The notes under the pieces were generated by a model. That model ran no database searches, was not told the DNA's origin, and saw nothing but the letters and a program-made list of their open reading frames with translations. A stretch of 64,000 nt of DNA from Aequorivita sublithincola DSM 14238 (GTDB lineage Bacteria > Bacteroidota > Bacteroidia > Flavobacteriales > Flavobacteriaceae): positions 523,001 through 587,000 of the forward strand of contig NC_018013.1 in the NCBI RefSeq assembly GCF_000265385.1, given 5' to 3'. Below, in pieces: positions 26,550-35,025 of the stretch. The translations under genes and the position numbers were made by a program. Within the stretch, counting starts at the first letter, position 1, and every line of letters starts with the position of its first letter.

Positions 26550-29056
26550 TTTTTAATCAATTTAGCCGTTCGTAATCGAAGCGCGTTAGTAATTACAGAA
26601 ACCGAACTGAAACTCATAGCCAGCGCAGCAATCATTGGTGATAATAATATTCCGAAAAACGGATAAAGCACTCCAGCGGCAATTGGCACACCGAGTGTAT
26701 TGTAAATTAATGCGAAAAATAGGTTTTGCTTTATATTGCTCATTACTTTTTCACTTAAATGGAAAGCTTTCACAATTCCGTGCAGATCACCTTTTACTAA
26801 GGTTATTCCTGCACTCTCAATCGCAACATCGGTACCAGTCCCCATTGCGATACCTACATCACTTTTTGCCAAAGCAGGCGCGTCGTTTATACCGTCGCCA
26901 GCCATTGCAACTTTTTTTCCTTCGGCTTGCAATTTTTCAACTACTTCAAGTTTGTTCTGCGGAAGCATTTCGGCCTTAAAATCTGCTAAATTTAATTCTG
27001 AAGCTACAGCTTTCGCCGTGTCGTGATTATCGCCAGTAAGCATTATAACCTGTATTCCTTTTTCCTGAAGTTCGGCAATTGCTGTTTTGCTGTTTTCCTT
27101 TATTTTATCTGAAATAACAACGTAACCAACCACTTTTCCTTCAACCGAAAGCATTGGCACGGTTTTACCTTTTTTCTGTTCTTCTGAAATTTTCTCTTGA
27201 AGTGCTTCGGAAATGCTTGCACCAGCTTCTTCCATCATCTTTTCGTTCCCGAGTGTGGCTTTTTTTCCGTTGATAGTTCCAGTTACTCCTTTACCTGTAA
27301 CCGAATTGAAATCTTTTATCTTTAAAACTTCAGAGTTCTTTTCCTTTCCATATTTTACGGTTGCATCAGCCAAAGGATGTTCGCTGTTTTGATTAAGAGA
27401 AACTATATATTGAAGCACTTCTTCTTCTGAAAAATCTTCCGAACCTACTTTTTCAACTGAAGGTTTTCCTTCGGTAATAGTTCCTGTTTTGTCAATAATT
27501 AAAACATCAATTTTGTTTAAAGTTTCCAGCGCTTCGGCATTTTTGATGAGCACGCCGTTTTGAGCGCCCTTCCCTACTCCAACCATTACAGACATTGGCG
27601 TGGCAAGACCCAAAGCACACGGGCAGGCGATTATTAAAACCGCAATGGCGTTGACCAAAGCATAAACGTAAGATGGTTCTGGCCCAAAAATGGCCCATAT
27701 AATAAACGTGATAACCGAAATTAAAACCACAATCGGTACAAACCAACCCGAAATTCTATCTGCTAATTTCTGAATTGGCGCGCGACTTCTACTAGCCTTG
27801 TTTACCATTTCAATAATTTGTGAGAGCAAGGTATCGCTCCCAACTTTTTCGGCTTTCATTACAAAAGTTTGTTTGCCGTTTATTGTTCCGGAACTCACTT
27901 TATCGCCTTCTGCTTTTGAAACTGGAACAGGTTCACCCGTAATCATTGACTCATCCACCGAGCTTTCGCCTTCTAGAATTCTTCCGTCCACTGGGATTTT
28001 CTCTCCCGGTTTTACGCGAAGTTTGTCGCCTACTTCAATTTTATCAATTGCGATAGTTTCCTCTTTGCCATCTACAATTCGAATGGCTTTGTTCGGTGCT
28101 AATTTCAGCAATTCTTTTACTGCGGAACTTGTTCTATTATGTGCACGAGCCTCCAAAACTTGCCCCATTAAAACCAAGGTAAGAATCACTGCGGCAGCTT
28201 CAATATAAACGTGCACAGTTCCAGATTCCGTTTTAAATTGATCTGGGAAAAAGTCTGGAAACAGCATTCCAAAAACGCTGAAAAGCCACGCCACTCCCGC
28301 ACCAATCCCGATGAGCGTAAACATATTGAGATTTCTCGTTTTTATAGATTTATAGGCGCGTTCAAAAAACATCCAAGTGGCATAAAAAACCACAGGTAAT
28401 GAAAGACCAAGTTGAACCCAATTCCAATATTTCATTGGCATTAAATCGTACAATGGATTGTTTGGAATCATCTCTGACATCGCAATCAAAAAGATAGGAA
28501 CCGTAAATGCAACGGCAATCCAAAACTTTTTCAGCAATGTTATATAGGTTTTATTCTCGGCAGATTCGTCTACTTCTTTTGGCACTAAATCCATTCCACA
28601 GATTGGGCAGGCACCGGGTTCATCTCGAATTATTTCCGGGTGCATTGGGCAAGTATATTCTGTGGCGGCGTTTGAAGTTTTTACTTCTTCCACCAAATCC
28701 ATTCCGCAGACTGGGCAATCGCCTGGTTTGTCGTATGTTTTTTCGCCCTCGCAGTGCATTGGGCAATAGAAAGTTCCAGAACTATTTTGATTGGCTCGTT
28801 TTTCTTCCTTTTTAGTTTTGTGTTTTTGCGCTGCTTCAGCATCTTCGGGAAGAAAAATACTGTAACTTCCGCCATCATCTTCCAATGCTTTTTCAAAAAC
28901 TTTCAGCGGAATATGCTTTTCCATTTCAATGATAGCTTCGGCTTTTTCAAGATTTACCGATGCATTGGAAACGCCTTTAATTCCATTTAAAGTTTGTTCC
29001 ACATGATCTCTGCAACCGTTGCAGGTCATTCCGTGTATTTTATAGGTGTGTTTCAT
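26546..29056 (-). CDS. copA: Copper-translocating P1B-type ATPase with HMA and two heavy-metal-binding modules
   Basis: Inner-membrane Cu(I) exporter. 836 residues. N-terminal HMA domain (1-65, [12 protein letters not shown]), then two heavy-metal-binding modules of the CPMH...CPxCGMDLV kind (near 98-120 and 135-160). Then the membrane domain with CPC motif ([13 protein letters not shown]), A-domain TGEP, phosphorylation site DKTGTIT, N-domain SEHPLA, hinge [12 protein letters not shown] and [10 protein letters not shown]. The terminal span region ([20 protein letters not shown]) holds the usual Met and Ser-Ser copper site. First gene of the coupled pair with the receptor; the HYC_CC_PP gene lies about 110 bases upstream. 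Confidence 0.93.
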   Translation of the reverse strand: MKHTYKIHGMTCNGCRDHVEQTLNGIKGVSNASVNLEKAEAIIEMEKHIPLKVFEKALEDDGGSYSIFLPEDAEAAQKHKTKKEEKRANQNSSGTFYCPMHCEGEKTYDKPGDCPVCGMDLVEEVKTSNAATEYTCPMHPEIIRDEPGACPICGMDLVPKEVDESAENKTYITLLKKFWIAVAFTVPIFLIAMSEMIPNNPLYDLMPMKYWNWVQLGLSLPVVFYATWMFFERAYKSIKTRNLNMFTLIGIGAGVAWLFSVFGMLFPDFFPDQFKTESGTVHVYIEAAAVILTLVLMGQVLEARAHNRTSSAVKELLKLAPNKAIRIVDGKEETIAIDKIEVGDKLRVKPGEKIPVDGRILEGESSVDESMITGEPVPVSKAEGDKVSSGTINGKQTFVMKAEKVGSDTLLSQIIEMVNKASRSRAPIQKLADRISGWFVPIVVLISVITFIIWAIFGPEPSYVYALVNAIAVLIIACPCALGLATPMSVMVGVGKGAQNGVLIKNAEALETLNKIDVLIIDKTGTITEGKPSVEKVGSEDFSEEEVLQYIVSLNQNSEHPLADATVKYGKEKNSEVLKIKDFNSVTGKGVTGTINGKKATLGNEKMMEEAGASISEALQEKISEEQKKGKTVPMLSVEGKVVGYVVISDKIKENSKTAIAELQEKGIQVIMLTGDNHDTAKAVASELNLADFKAEMLPQNKLEVVEKLQAEGKKVAMAGDGINDAPALAKSDVGIAMGTGTDVAIESAGITLVKGDLHGIVKAFHLSEKVMSNIKQNLFFALIYNTLGVPIAAGVLYPFFGILLSPMIAALAMSFSSVSVITNALRLRTAKLIKK

Positions 29057-29164
29057 TTTTGATTTTTAAAATCTAAATTTCAGTGAATTGTGACCTAATT
29101 AAAATAAGTCACAACAAATTAACATATCAAATTAATGAAATGTAACTTCAGAAAAATTTAAAAA

Positions 29165-29584
29165 TCAAATAAGGAATGTGTCGTACAGAATATTTAAATC
29201 CTGTTCGAGGGGTGGCGGATTATAATCCGCAAAGAAGGTTTTTTCTGTGGAAGTGATTTCAACTTCCTGAAGTACAAAAACAGAAATGAAAGTAGCAACA
29301 AAGGTTTTGTTCAATTTTAAATTGAACGAAGCTTTTGCAAAATTATCATCTGTATGTATTTTGGTAATATGATTTTTACAGCAATCGTGGGAGTCGTGTG
29401 TAGTAGTTTCACCTCCGCAATCCGAATCAAGTACATTTGTTTCCATACCACAGGAAAGAAGTTTCTCTCCCAACGTAATTTCAGACATCATTTCCAAGCC
29501 ACCGCAAAAGTGTTGCGAATAGGCCATTCCTGAACTGCTTGCAAGCATCAGTATGGAAAGAAATATGGAAATTGCTTTTTTCAT
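29165..29584 (-). CDS. HYC_CC_PP-family secreted protein
   Basis: 139 residues with an N-terminal signal (AISIFLSILMLASSSGMAYS) and the family marks: HFCGG at 25-29, CC at 68-69 near DSHDCCKNH, and PPP near 125. This Bacteroidota family is usually found beside copper genes, which is true here. Six Cys and several His suggest metal binding, so it may be a periplasmic sensor or carrier. A -7 box (CAAAAGTA on the plus strand) ends only eight bases before the ATG, giving a very short leader. It has its own promoter and may run into copA. Confidence 0.78.
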   Translation of the reverse strand: MKKAISIFLSILMLASSSGMAYSQHFCGGLEMMSEITLGEKLLSCGMETNVLDSDCGGETTTHDSHDCCKNHITKIHTDDNFAKASFNLKLNKTFVATFISVFVLQEVEITSTEKTFFADYNPPPLEQDLNILYDTFLI

Positions 29585-29592
29585 TGCTTTCG

Positions 29593-29600
29593 CAAAAGTA
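29593..29600 (-). promoter_or_regulatory. -7 promoter element close to the HYC_CC_PP start
   Basis: Minus-strand TACTTTTG (plus CAAAAGTA) matches TAnnTTTG. Eight bases remain between the box and the ATG at 29584, so the transcript would have at most about five untranslated bases. Confidence 0.5.
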
Positions 29601-29616
29601 CGAATATTATTTGAAA

Positions 29617-29659
29617 GTCGATGAGTCGATGAGTCGATGAGTCGATGAGTCGATGAGTC
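29617..29659. repeat. Tandem 8-base repeat, GTCGATGA x 5 plus GTC
   Basis: Five perfect head-to-tail copies of GTCGATGA followed by GTC, then a diverged CTAGATG. It lies between the DUF3347 gene and the HYC_CC_PP promoter box. Short tandem tracts like this change length by slippage, so they could alter spacing upstream of the HYC_CC_PP promoter. Confidence 0.85.
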
Positions 29660-29739
29660 TAGATGTTTAGAAAGATTTGGAAATCAAATTAATTCTAAAC
29701 ATCTAAAGACTAGAGCTGGAAACTGCCACTGAAAACTGC

Positions 29740-30288
29740 TTACTTAATTTCAGCGTCAACACGGCCGCATTTCAGCATTTTATCACCGAAGTAAGGGTTT
29801 AAAATATCTCTGCTGCTGCTTATCCAGTATGCTCCTTTATTGTTGAAAGCCATTGGGCAGAATTGTTTGTAAAGCATTCCTTCTTTAAGAGTTCCTTGAA
29901 GCATTTTTTCAAGACCGAGACTTAATGGTTCAAAATTTTCACGCTGCATTTTAATGTCATTTGAACCAGCCATTGCAGTTGCTGCATTTTGCGAAGCTTC
30001 ATCTGCATTCGCTTCCTTTAGAAGCAATTCAAGTTTTGAAGCTTCGGATGCGGTTGTGGTTGCGTCTGTATTTACTAAAGCTGCTTCCACAAGAAGATAC
30101 TGTTCAAAAATAGCTTCAACCTTTGGGTCGTTGAACTCTGCTTCTTTTTGAGCCAATTCGTAAGTTTCAACAACATTCTCGGTGTTGTCCACAGTTACAA
30201 CTTCTGGTTCGGTTTGTTTCGGATTGTCTTTGCACGATGAAACGGCAACGGCTAGTATAGCGCAGAAAATAAGGGTGAAATTTTTCAT
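29740..30288 (-). CDS. DUF3347 lipoprotein
   Basis: 182 residues from ATG 30288. Lipoprotein signal with lipobox AVSSC (Cys about 20). DUF3347 domain follows: FEQYLLVEAALVNTDATTT near 56 and the conserved end YKQFCPMAFNNKGAYWISSS with NPYFGDKMLKCG, two Cys and Met residues that may hold copper. Such proteins often accompany copper and CusB-like systems in Bacteroidota. The longer start at 30315 would fall inside the -7 box (TACCTTTG, minus), so 30288 is preferred. Spacing is 155 bases to the next gene, HYC_CC_PP, in the same direction. Confidence 0.85.
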   Translation of the reverse strand: MKNFTLIFCAILAVAVSSCKDNPKQTEPEVVTVDNTENVVETYELAQKEAEFNDPKVEAIFEQYLLVEAALVNTDATTTASEASKLELLLKEANADEASQNAATAMAGSNDIKMQRENFEPLSLGLEKMLQGTLKEGMLYKQFCPMAFNNKGAYWISSSRDILNPYFGDKMLKCGRVDAEIK

Positions 30289-30312
30289 AATTATAAACAA
30301 TTTTTTGAGATG

Positions 30313-30320
30313 CAAAGGTA
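30313..30320 (-). promoter_or_regulatory. -7 promoter element for the DUF3347 gene
   Basis: Minus-strand TACCTTTG (plus CAAAGGTA) matches TAnnTTTG, 24 bases before ATG 30288. It separates the copper cluster from the exosortase pair, whose last stop is at 30329. Confidence 0.55.
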
Positions 30321-30328
30321 TAAAAATT

Positions 30329-30763
30329 TCATTGTGATTTGAACTTCTGAAAATAAAAGGCCGGAAGCAATAAAAGCAGAAACAAGGGTTGAATCAAAAA
30401 TCTGCGCACATAGAACAAAACTAGATGGCTACCCGTTCCTTCCGCAGTAAAAATAATGAAGCTGAATACTAAAAAAAGAAGCACAAACAACAGACTGTAG
30501 AGAATACCAGAAAGTTTTATAAATTCTCTATCGCGAAAAACCAACCAAATAATGGCCAAAGAAATTATGGTGTTAAGCAAAAATCGAAGTGAAATATTGG
30601 TTTGAAGTTCAAAAGTGTCCATCTCCGGAAGTGGTAAGGTTTTGTAATCCATTTTGAAGAACTCCAAAAGCGGATCGTAGAATAACGAGTCTTCATAGGC
30701 TCTGATGAGCACTAAAAAAATGACAAGAATAACTATGGATACTATTCTGTATAGTCTTTTCAT
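30329..30763 (-). CDS. Exosortase F system-associated membrane protein
   Basis: 144 residues, four predicted membrane spans (starting VSIVILVIFLVLI near 8; LLNTIISLAIIWLVF near 61; LSGILYSLLFVLLFLVFSFI near 85; LIQPLFLLLLLPAFYF near 121), with an extracytoplasmic loop YEDSLFYDPLLEFFK near 23. This is the partner that regularly follows xrtF in Flavobacteriia. It overlaps xrtF by four bases (ATGA). Its function is unknown; a role in sorting or in XrtF stability is an inference from constant pairing. Confidence 0.85.
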   Translation of the reverse strand: MKRLYRIVSIVILVIFLVLIRAYEDSLFYDPLLEFFKMDYKTLPLPEMDTFELQTNISLRFLLNTIISLAIIWLVFRDREFIKLSGILYSLLFVLLFLVFSFIIFTAEGTGSHLVLFYVRRFLIQPLFLLLLLPAFYFQKFKSQ

Positions 30764-31305
30764 TTAACTGAATTTAGTTTCAGCATTCGCACCCAAATCA
30801 TCCAAAGAATAAAAACCATGCTATATATTATTCCAGGAAAAATTACGGAATGTAAGATGTTTTCATACTGCGGATATCTATAAAGCGCAACCGTAAGAAT
30901 TGCTATTCGAATAATATTTACAATATAAATCAGCACAGCTCCAGCAAAAATAAAAAGCAATGTTTTTTTAAATTTTTCTGAAAAAGCGACGATAAAAGCC
31001 ACGAATAAAATAATAACACTCACGGAATTACAGCCTTCAACAACACTAACGGTGTATTTATTATCAATGGTCAGCAACATTCCCTGTTCCAATACATCTT
31101 TTCTTAAAACTGAATTATAACCAAAGCCATCAAGAACTGCGGCACTTTGCGTTGCAACAAGACTTGTAATATAATCTGGAAAGTACGTTCCATTTTCTGA
31201 AACGTTCAAATAAACCGAATACAAAATCCCAAGAATTAAATAGGTTCCTAAAAACAGCAGCAAAAACCGAATTACGGTTTTATATTTTATAAAAAGTTCT
31301 TTCAA
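30760..31305 (-). CDS. xrtF: Exosortase XrtF
   Basis: Inner-membrane transpeptidase-like enzyme of the exosortase/archaeosortase group, expected to cut proteins with a C-terminal sorting signal. 181 residues, several membrane spans. The catalytic triad can be seen: Cys in VVEGCNSVSVIILF near 91, Arg in NIIRIAILT near 133, and His in NILHSVIFPG near 152. It is followed by its usual partner gene with a four-base overlap. No protein with a recognisable sorting tail is encoded in this window, so its clients lie elsewhere. Confidence 0.9.
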   Translation of the reverse strand: MKELFIKYKTVIRFLLLFLGTYLILGILYSVYLNVSENGTYFPDYITSLVATQSAAVLDGFGYNSVLRKDVLEQGMLLTIDNKYTVSVVEGCNSVSVIILFVAFIVAFSEKFKKTLLFIFAGAVLIYIVNIIRIAILTVALYRYPQYENILHSVIFPGIIYSMVFILWMIWVRMLKLNSVK

Positions 31306-31403
31306 TGGACCTAGTTACTTTTTAACAAAAATACAGTATTTGTTATTGGCGAATATAACCGTTTTGAAATACTTTTACCGAAGTAATCAAGAACCAAAAA
31401 ACT

Positions 31404-31859
31404 ATGTCCTTTTCACATTTAAAGCCGAAAATCACCACCATTCTATCAAACGATCACGAAACCAGTGAACAAAGAATGAAAGAAGTCTGTGAACTTTTAC
31501 AAACTTCTGTTGGATACTATGATTGGGTTGGTTTCTATTTTGCGAATGAGGCTGAGAAAACACTTCACCTAAAAGCTTTTGCCGGCGAACCTACAGACCA
31601 TACGGTTATTCCTTTTGGGAAAGGAATTTGTGGGCAAGTGGCGATTAGCAACAAAAATTTTGTGGTGGCAGACGTGAAGGCTCAGGACAATTATATTGCT
31701 TGCAGCATTACGGTTAAAGCCGAAATAGTAATTCCACTTTTTAAAGACGGAAAGAACATTGGTCAAATAGACATAGACTCACACCTTGAAGACCCTTTTT
31801 CTGAGGTAGATGAACGTTTTTTGGAATGGGTAAACTCTGAAGTTGCGGAAATACTTTAG
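31404..31859 (+). CDS. GAF-domain protein related to free methionine-R-sulfoxide reductase
   Basis: 151 residues, a single GAF domain. Family match: WVGFYFANEAEKTLHLKAF near 41, PFGKGICGQVAIS near 73, YIACSITVKAEIVIPLF near 97 and IGQIDIDSHLEDPFSEVD near 121. Cys in GICG and in IACS fit two of the three redox Cys of fRMsr (E. coli Cys94 and Cys118); the third (Cys84 equivalent) is replaced, as the segment reads DHTVIPFG. It could still reduce free methionine sulfoxide with the two that remain. Divergent from xrtF, with about 98 bases between starts. Confidence 0.8.
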   Translation: MSFSHLKPKITTILSNDHETSEQRMKEVCELLQTSVGYYDWVGFYFANEAEKTLHLKAFAGEPTDHTVIPFGKGICGQVAISNKNFVVADVKAQDNYIACSITVKAEIVIPLFKDGKNIGQIDIDSHLEDPFSEVDERFLEWVNSEVAEIL

Positions 31860-31907
31860 ATAGTTGAAGAAATATTTAGTTACAACTTCTGAATAAATTC
31901 CAAATTA

Positions 31908-31992
31908 CAAGCACCAAATTCCAAAACTTCTAGATTATCCGTTTGGAATGTGAAGTTTAAAATTTTGGAATTTATTTGGAATTTGGTGCTTG
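31908..31992. repeat. Long inverted repeat with 18-base perfect arms
   Basis: CAAGCACCAAATTCCAAA (31908-31925) is the exact reverse complement of TTTGGAATTTGGTGCTTG (31975-31992); 49 bases lie between. Extra AAATTCC/GGAATTT words flank both arms. It sits between two convergent genes and could fold as a terminator-like hairpin. Similar AAATTCCAAA words occur at the cysS start (52381-52391). Confidence 0.75.
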
Positions 31993-32013
31993 AGATTTGA
32001 GATTTGCACAGCT

Positions 32014-33270
32014 TTACATTCCTGTTCTTATCGCCTCCACAGGATCTAGTTTTGAAGCAGAAATTGCTGGAAGAATTCCAGAAATTAGTCCTATTGCTGC
32101 GCTGATAGCGGTTCCTAAAAACATATTCCACGGAGAGAGTACAAATTCAAAATCGCCTGTAAATTGCGATGCAAGAATGGAAACTATAAACACTAAAAAT
32201 AAGCCAATCAATCCACCAATTACGGCAAGGATTACAGCTTCAAACAGAAATTGAAATAGGATAAATTTATTTTTAGCTCCCAATGATTTCTGAATTCCTA
32301 TCAAATTGGTTCGTTCTTTTACGCTTACGAACATAATATTTGCAATTCCAAAACCACCAACGAGTAGCGAAAATCCACTAATAATAAGCCCGATCATATT
32401 CATGCTTCCTGTTATCTGGTCAATTAAATCTGCAAAACCTTGGAGTTGGTTGATGAAAAAATTACTTATTTCATCTGGTTTTAAGCCTCTTTTTTGTCTG
32501 AGTTTTTGATCTAATATGGCTTTAAATTCTGCCTGGTCAATATCTTTTTTAGGTTTTACAACTATCTGAGGAAAGGTTTGTTTGTTATTGTCACCAAAAA
32601 TACGCCGTACAACATTTACAGGCATCCAAACGGAAGTATCTTTAGAATTCCCAAATAAGCCTGCTCCTTCTTTTTTCAAAACCCCAATTACATTGAATTT
32701 TCTCCCGTAAATCCGCACTTCTTTTCCAATAGCAGTTACGCCATCACCAAACAACTGATTGGCAATTTCATTACCTAAAACCACGACCATAGAGCCGCTA
32801 TTTGATTCTGAACCGTTGAAAAACCTTCCTTCAGCAAGTTTCAGCGATTCAATATTATAATAACTATCTGTCACGGCGCCAATAGGCACGTTATCTACTT
32901 GTCTGTCTTCATATTTAATGCTTTCCGCAGGAACATTTAAGGTGAAAGTTGCCGCTTCAATATTTGGAGTGTTTCGTTCAATGTACTGATATTCATCATA
33001 AGTAACATCTGGGAACTGTTGCCATTTCCATCGCGGAATATCAGTTGGTCCAAAATTGAAGCGCATTACAATGATAGTGCTATTGTCCAAACCGCTGATA
33101 CTGCCTTCAATTTCACGTTTTAAAGAATCAACCGCTGCTAAAACCGCGATTATGGAAAAAATACCAATCGTAACACCAACTAAGGAAAGAAAAGTTCGCA
33201 ACTTATTATTTCGCAACGCACTAAGCGCAAAATTGAAACTTTCTTTTAAAACGCGAAGATAGATTAGCAT
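32014..33270 (-). CDS. MacB/FtsX-like ABC transporter permease
   Basis: 418 residues. N-terminal span (LRTFLSLVGVTIGIFSIIAV, near 25), a large periplasmic MacB-type domain (40-280), then three spans (MIGLIISGFSLLVGGFGIAN near 292; FLFEAVILAVIGGLIGLFLV; FLGTAISAAIGLISGILPAI). Conserved EAIRTGM ends the protein. It lacks an ATPase, and none is next door, so the MacB-type ABC subunit must be elsewhere. Role may be lipoprotein, peptide or drug-related transport; cannot be set. Convergent with the GAF gene across the inverted repeat. Confidence 0.85.
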   Translation of the reverse strand: MLIYLRVLKESFNFALSALRNNKLRTFLSLVGVTIGIFSIIAVLAAVDSLKREIEGSISGLDNSTIIVMRFNFGPTDIPRWKWQQFPDVTYDEYQYIERNTPNIEAATFTLNVPAESIKYEDRQVDNVPIGAVTDSYYNIESLKLAEGRFFNGSESNSGSMVVVLGNEIANQLFGDGVTAIGKEVRIYGRKFNVIGVLKKEGAGLFGNSKDTSVWMPVNVVRRIFGDNNKQTFPQIVVKPKKDIDQAEFKAILDQKLRQKRGLKPDEISNFFINQLQGFADLIDQITGSMNMIGLIISGFSLLVGGFGIANIMFVSVKERTNLIGIQKSLGAKNKFILFQFLFEAVILAVIGGLIGLFLVFIVSILASQFTGDFEFVLSPWNMFLGTAISAAIGLISGILPAISASKLDPVEAIRTGM

Positions 33271-33403
33271 TAATAATTTTTGATTAACGCTTAAAAATTC
33301 TGAATTCTGAATTCATAATTCTGAATTATTAAACGGTTGATAAATTTATAAAAAGTAAGACGTTTTCTCTCTGCTTATGTTACAAATTTACTATTCAATT
33401 ATG

Positions 33404-33411
33404 TACTTTTG
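33404..33411 (+). promoter_or_regulatory. -7 promoter element for purH
   Basis: TACTTTTG matches TAnnTTTG, 17 bases before the purH ATG. Confidence 0.55.
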
Positions 33412-33428
33412 CACCTTAATTTTTCATA

Positions 33429-34961
33429 ATGAACAATTCCAAAAAAATTACCTCTGCATTAATTTCAGTTTTTAGCAAAGATGGCTTAGGTCCAATCGTT
33501 AAAAAACTGAACGAACAGGGCGTAAAAATATACTCTACAGGCGGCACTAAAAAATTCATAAATGACCTTGGAATCGAGGTTATTGCGGTTGAAGATTTAA
33601 CAGATTACCCTTCTATTTTGGGCGGTCGTGTAAAAACACTTCATCCAAAAGTTTTCGGTGGCATTTTAAACCGCCAGGATAACGAAAGTGATGTTGCCGA
33701 AATGGCACAATACAACATTCCGCAGCTTGATGCAGTAATTGTAGATTTATATCCTTTTGAAAAAACCGTTGCTTCAGGAGCATCCGAAGCAGATATTATT
33801 GAAAAAATTGACATTGGAGGCATTTCCTTGATTCGCGCCGCAGCTAAGAATTTTAAAGACACCATTTGCGTGTCTTCTGTTGATGATTATGCAGAGTTTT
33901 TGGAATTGATTTCAGTAAACAATGGCGAAGTTTCAATGAAAGACCGCAAACGTTTTGCTGCGAAATCTTTCAATGTTTCTTCAAATTATGATACTGCAAT
34001 TTTTAATTATTTCAATTCAGAAGAAAAATTACCAGCTTACAAAATAAGTGAAACCAACGGACAGGAACTTCGTTACGGCGAAAACCCACATCAAAAAGGT
34101 TTTTTCTTTGGAAATTTTGATGAAATATTCACAAAAATCCACGGGAAGGAATTGAGCTACAACAACCTTCTAGACGTTGATGCCGCTGTAAATTTGATGA
34201 GCGAATTTAAAGGTGACGCTCCAACTTTCGCAATATTAAAACACAATAACGCCTGCGGAATTGCACAACGCGAAACCGTGCAACAAGCTTATATGGCTGC
34301 CTTGGCAGGTGACCCTGTTTCAGCTTTCGGAGGAATTTTAATCAGCAATGTTGAAATTGACGAAGCAACGGCAAACGAAATACACAATCTTTTCTGTGAA
34401 GTTGTAATTGCGCCTTCATTTTCAGCAAAAGCACAGGAAATTTTAGAAGGAAAAAAGAATCGAATTTTATTGATTCAGAAAGAAATTGCTTTACCTTCAA
34501 CAACCGTACGCACCTGTTTAAACGGCGTTTTGGTTCAAGATAAAGATACTATTACAGATGATGCTGAAATTTTAACGCATGCAACAAACAATAATCCTAA
34601 TTCCAAAGAGTTAGAAGACCTGTTGTTCGCATCTAAAATTTGTAAGCATACAAAAAGTAACACAATTGTTTTAGCAAAGGGAAAACAACTTTGCGCCAGT
34701 GGAACCGGTCAAACCAGCCGCGTAGATGCATTACGGCAAGCAATTGATAAAGCAAAAGCCTTTAATTTTAACCTTGAAGGTGCCGTGATGGCGAGTGATG
34801 CTTTTTTCCCGTTTCCCGATTGTGTGGAAATTGCAGACAACGCAGGAATAACCGCTGTAATTCAGCCTGGAGGTTCTATTAAGGATCAATTGAGCATCGA
34901 TTATTGTAACGCGCACGAAATGGCAATGGTATTTACCGGAACACGCCATTTTAAGCATTAA
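33429..34961 (+). CDS. purH: Bifunctional AICAR formyltransferase/IMP cyclohydrolase
   Basis: Catalyses the last two steps of de novo IMP synthesis (formyl transfer to AICAR, ring closure). 510 residues. N-terminal IMP cyclohydrolase MGS-like domain (ALISVFSKDGLGPIVKKL near 11; GGRVKTLHPKVFGGIL near 65; IDIGGISLIRAAAKN near 126). C-terminal transformylase domain with LRYGENPHQKG near 214, ILKHNNACGIA near 269 with the catalytic Lys-His pair, GQTSRVDALR and SDAFFPFPD. Ends TGTRHFKH, the normal C-terminus. Followed by mreB after 64 bases; mreB has its own promoter-like box. Confidence 0.97.
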   Translation: MNNSKKITSALISVFSKDGLGPIVKKLNEQGVKIYSTGGTKKFINDLGIEVIAVEDLTDYPSILGGRVKTLHPKVFGGILNRQDNESDVAEMAQYNIPQLDAVIVDLYPFEKTVASGASEADIIEKIDIGGISLIRAAAKNFKDTICVSSVDDYAEFLELISVNNGEVSMKDRKRFAAKSFNVSSNYDTAIFNYFNSEEKLPAYKISETNGQELRYGENPHQKGFFFGNFDEIFTKIHGKELSYNNLLDVDAAVNLMSEFKGDAPTFAILKHNNACGIAQRETVQQAYMAALAGDPVSAFGGILISNVEIDEATANEIHNLFCEVVIAPSFSAKAQEILEGKKNRILLIQKEIALPSTTVRTCLNGVLVQDKDTITDDAEILTHATNNNPNSKELEDLLFASKICKHTKSNTIVLAKGKQLCASGTGQTSRVDALRQAIDKAKAFNFNLEGAVMASDAFFPFPDCVEIADNAGITAVIQPGGSIKDQLSIDYCNAHEMAMVFTGTRHFKH

Positions 34962-34968
34962 ATTTTAT

Positions 34969-34976
34969 TACATTTG
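34969..34976 (+). promoter_or_regulatory. -7 promoter element for the mreB cluster
   Basis: TACATTTG matches TAnnTTTG, 49 bases before mreB. The leader between them includes GTTAACTCTCAATACC and AACTATAAACT, a form of the AACT-rich spacer. Confidence 0.5.
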
Positions 34977-35025
34977 TTAAAACCAAACCTAACACGTTAA
35001 CTCTCAATACCACGAACTATAAACT

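Noticed and set aside
27798..28208. 136-codon plus-strand frame inside copA
   Set aside because: Antisense to a well-conserved ATPase; Ser/Thr/Pro-rich pattern follows from the codon use of copA.
29617..29659. CRISPR-like array
   Set aside because: Unit is 8 bases with no spacers, so it is a simple tandem repeat.
31861..32010. Insertion-sequence ends
   Set aside because: The 18-base inverted repeat is only 49 bases apart internally and encloses no transposase; no target duplication was seen by eye.
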